From assembly GCA_016180165.1 (NCBI GenBank), contig JACPBU010000145.1:1-6737 (forward strand): a stretch of 6,737 nucleotides of DNA, read 5' to 3'. The notes under the pieces are model-generated. The model ran no database searches, was not told the DNA's origin, and saw only the letters and a program-made list of their open reading frames with translations. Position numbers and translations under genes: made by a program. This DNA comes from Candidatus Woesearchaeota archaeon. GTDB taxonomy: Archaea; Nanobdellota; Nanobdellia; Woesearchaeales; JACPBV01. The first letter of the stretch is position 1. Every line of letters begins with the position of its first letter. This document shows, piece by piece, positions 5,018-6,737 of this stretch.

Positions 5018-6238
5018 ATGCTCATCGAATCCTTTTCCGGCGTCAGGGGGGTCTATGGGAGTGATCTGACTCTTGAGACTGCCAAAAAATACGGGGAGGC
5101 ATTCTACATCTCCCTAAAGAAAAAATCGGGGAAAGAGCCGCTGCTGGTTATCGGGCGAGACACTAGAAGCCATTCTGATGCCATCAAAGATAATATCATC
5201 CTGCCATTCTCTGAGGTCATTGATGCGGGAGTGATCCCCCTTCCTGCCGTTGAGCAAGCGGTGAGGCATTTTCATGCTGACGGAGGGATTATGGTCACTG
5301 CTTCCCACAATGAGCCTGAGTTCAATGGATTCAAGCTTCTGGATGAGACGGGGGCAATACTTCCTGCAAAAATCATGCAAAGCCTCATTGATGCTGCTTC
5401 CCAGGAAAAGAGCATCGCTTCAATCCAGCATGCAAAGCACCAGATGATCAGGCTGAAGCGGGATGAGGCCTTGTCTGCATACGTTAAGCTGCTTGAGCAA
5501 ATCCTTGGAGAAGATGGGATTGAGAAAATACGCTCACTCCCGGATAAGATACTCGCTGACCCTAACGGCGGTGCAGGGATCGCCCTAAGGGAAATCCTGG
5601 ACGGCCTCAACATCACGAACATCATCCTCATCAACGAATCAGCAGGGAATTTCAGGAGAAAGATCGAGCCTAATGGAGCGTCATTAAAGTACCTGAAAAG
5701 GCATATCCTCAAGCATGGGTGCGCGCTGGGGGCAGGATTCGATTCTGATGCAGACCGTGTTGAGATACTTCTTCCCGATGGAACTTTGGCAGACGGGAAT
5801 GCCGTCCTGGGGCTGGTTGCTGACAAAGTCCTCCAGCAGCACAAAGGCAGCACTATCGTCATCAATGATGCCACATCAGGCTCTGTCAGAAAGATAGCGG
5901 AAAATCACGGATGCGCTATCGAAGAAGTCGAAGTGGGTGAAACCAATGTCATTGAAGGGATGCGCCGATGCAACAGCCCGATTGGCGGCGAAGGGAGCAA
6001 CGGCGGCGTCATCATCCCCCCAAGCGCATGCAGGGACGGAATCCTGACCCTGCTTTTTGTGATGAAGATAATCTCTGAGGAAGGAAAAAACATCTCTTCT
6101 CTTTTGGACTCTCTTCCGGCCCACTTCACCAAAAGCGAAAAAATAATCTTTTCTGCATCGCCCGACAAAACCGCAATAAGGAAGATGGCAAAAGATAAAG
6201 TATGCAGGAATTGCAGACCCTCATGTAACTATTGCTAA
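5018..6238 (+). CDS. Phosphomannomutase/phosphoglucomutase, missing C-terminal domain 4
   Basis: An alpha-D-phosphohexomutase, which interconverts 6-phospho and 1-phospho hexoses (mannose or glucose) through a phosphoserine. Visible motifs in order: SGVRG (res. 7-11), GRDTR (46-50), the phosphoserine loop TASHNEPEFNGFK (S96), the metal-binding DSDADR (242-247) and the sugar-binding loop GEGSNGG (324-330). Archaeal family members are about 440-460 residues and end in domain 4 with an R-x-S/E-GTEP phosphate-binding loop. This one has 406 residues and no such loop; its last dozen residues (VCRNCRPSCNYC) look like off-frame translation. The true coding sequence probably stops near base 6195-6205, where another frame takes over. 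Without domain 4 activity should be strongly reduced or lost. The substrate (Man or Glc, or glucosamine as in GlmM) cannot be fixed by eye. The start is supported by the TATA box at 4984-4993. Confidence 0.88.
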   Translation: MLIESFSGVRGVYGSDLTLETAKKYGEAFYISLKKKSGKEPLLVIGRDTRSHSDAIKDNIILPFSEVIDAGVIPLPAVEQAVRHFHADGGIMVTASHNEPEFNGFKLLDETGAILPAKIMQSLIDAASQEKSIASIQHAKHQMIRLKRDEALSAYVKLLEQILGEDGIEKIRSLPDKILADPNGGAGIALREILDGLNITNIILINESAGNFRRKIEPNGASLKYLKRHILKHGCALGAGFDSDADRVEILLPDGTLADGNAVLGLVADKVLQQHKGSTIVINDATSGSVRKIAENHGCAIEEVEVGETNVIEGMRRCNSPIGGEGSNGGVIIPPSACRDGILTLLFVMKIISEEGKNISSLLDSLPAHFTKSEKIIFSASPDKTAIRKMAKDKVCRNCRPSCNYC

Positions 6239-6251
6239 TCAATTAAATGGC

Positions 6252-6668
6252 ATGGAACGTTGTCCTGAAGATGATGCAACGATAAAAGAAATCACAAAAG
6301 GAATTGAAGACAGAGTAGAGTTTGAAAACAAAATTGTTGCATATTGCGCAAATCCTGCAAATTTGCATGCTGGAACAGAATTACCTGCACAAGTTGGACA
6401 ACGATATCAAGGACATGTCCATGGAGTCACGAAACATTTTGATGATTTAAAAGAAGGTCAAACAGGACGCGTCTTTAACATGGGACATGAACCGTGCTTA
6501 ACGATGCTTGTCATGCAAGTGACTAGAAAGCCATATGATGCAGATCTCTTTGGCGGCGCTGCAAGAACAGCAGAAGCAGTTCAATTCAGAATGGAACAAT
6601 CAAAGAGTGGCGTAATTGCTGTTCGAATGAACTATCGTGACATGAGTGCAAATTATACTCTCCGTTAA
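6252..6668 (+). CDS. Unrecognised protein, possibly missing its N-terminus
   Basis: I do not recognise this 138-residue protein. It is soluble-looking, with no membrane segment or signal peptide, three Cys and a moderate number of His (HAG, HVHGVTKHF, MGHEPC), and GVIAVRMNYRD near the C-terminus. The frame is open upstream to 6180 with no earlier ATG, GTG or TTG, and that upstream part (KYAGIADPHVTIANQLNG) reads like real protein, so the gene may have lost its start at the junction with the phosphohexomutase. No TATA box lies at the usual distance from 6252. Composition differs from its neighbour: GC is about 35-47% per 60-base line against about 52-58% in sampled phosphohexomutase lines. Arg codons are AGA, CGT, CGA and CGC with no AGG, whereas AGG dominates in the mutase. 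Transfer, or a join of two genomes, is possible. Confidence 0.6.
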   Translation: MERCPEDDATIKEITKGIEDRVEFENKIVAYCANPANLHAGTELPAQVGQRYQGHVHGVTKHFDDLKEGQTGRVFNMGHEPCLTMLVMQVTRKPYDADLFGGAARTAEAVQFRMEQSKSGVIAVRMNYRDMSANYTLR

Positions 6669-6692
6669 TTTTTTATTTTCTTTTATTTTTTT
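6669..6692 (+). terminator. T-rich tract after the unrecognised gene
   Basis: Directly after the TAA the plus strand has 24 bases made almost entirely of T, in several T4-T7 runs broken by single A or C. Such tracts terminate archaeal transcription without a hairpin. Its 3' end (TTTTTAAAAAG, 6687-6697) may double as the TATA element of the next gene. Confidence 0.5.
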
Positions 6693-6713
6693 AAAAAGAT
6701 GCAGTGAAAGAAC

Positions 6714-6737
6714 ATGAATCCAAAATTCCAAGAGCAC
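6714..6737 (+). CDS. Possible start of the next gene (8 codons, runs off the window)
   Basis: An ATG at 6714 opens a frame MNPKFQEH that continues past the edge. TTTTTAAAAAG at 6687-6697 lies about 22 bases upstream and AGTGAAAG at 6703-6710 could be a weak ribosome binding site. Too little is present to name a product, and the frame could close soon after the edge. Confidence 0.3.

Noticed and set aside
5272..5874. A 200-codon minus-strand frame inside the phosphohexomutase gene
   Set aside because: The plus frame carries all the mutase motifs; the antisense frame is Ser/Arg/Pro-rich with no motif and no promoter.
1..6737. Mobile elements, CRISPR arrays, toxin-antitoxin or defence genes
   Set aside because: No transposase or integrase motifs, no spaced direct repeats and no terminal inverted repeats were seen; the only direct repeat is the short coding duplication in the HIT tail.

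Overview
The window looks archaeal. Four or five genes have an A/T-rich TATA box (TTTATATC, CCTTTAAAA, TTAAATAAGG and similar) about 25-30 bases upstream of the start codon or RNA 5' end, which implies leaderless or nearly leaderless transcripts. The single tRNA gene has no encoded CCA and is interrupted by two short introns with bulge-helix-bulge folds, a purely archaeal trait. Oligo-T runs follow several genes. The small tandem HIT proteins and the bacterial-type (class I) GAPDH homologues would suit a DPANN-type genome (Woesearchaeota/Pacearchaeota-like), but that placement is inference and no marker gene in the window settles it.

Layout, left to right. Bases 1-549 (minus) hold the N-terminal 183 residues of a membrane-anchored HtrA/DegP-like serine protease whose 3' end lies outside the window. 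Bases 624-753 (minus) are tRNA-Arg(TCG) with introns at 37/38 and, unusually, 59/60 in the T loop. Then come two tandem class I GAPDH homologues on the plus strand. The first (985-2211) is intact but has lost both catalytic residues (Cys to Ser, His to Tyr). The second (2433-3436) keeps both, but is broken by an out-of-frame deletion that removes about 30 residues of the NAD domain. After a convergent 26-base gap containing a hairpin, two tandem HIT-family genes lie on the minus strand (4887-4006 and 4005-3463). They are in the same frame and separated only by one UAG codon; the upstream protein keeps the catalytic His and the downstream one does not. A divergent promoter region (4888-5017) leads into a plus-strand phosphomannomutase/phosphoglucomutase (5018-6238) that lacks its C-terminal domain 4. 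Around base 6195-6205 its reading frame gives way to a different frame with lower GC and different arginine codon use, encoding an unrecognised protein (6252-6668). The first codons of another possible gene run off the right edge.

How the genes relate. GAPDH and phosphohexomutase belong to central sugar metabolism, and HIT proteins are nucleotide hydrolases or transferases, but strand switches and separate promoters show this is not one operon. The only clearly co-transcribed pair is the two HIT genes. Two themes recur: pairs of paralogues in which one member has lost catalytic residues (GAPDH and HIT), and two sites (about 2732 and about 6200) where a conserved protein family is abruptly cut. 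The cuts may be genuine gene decay or recombination, or joins made during assembly; read mapping would decide. I see no mobile element, CRISPR array or defence system.
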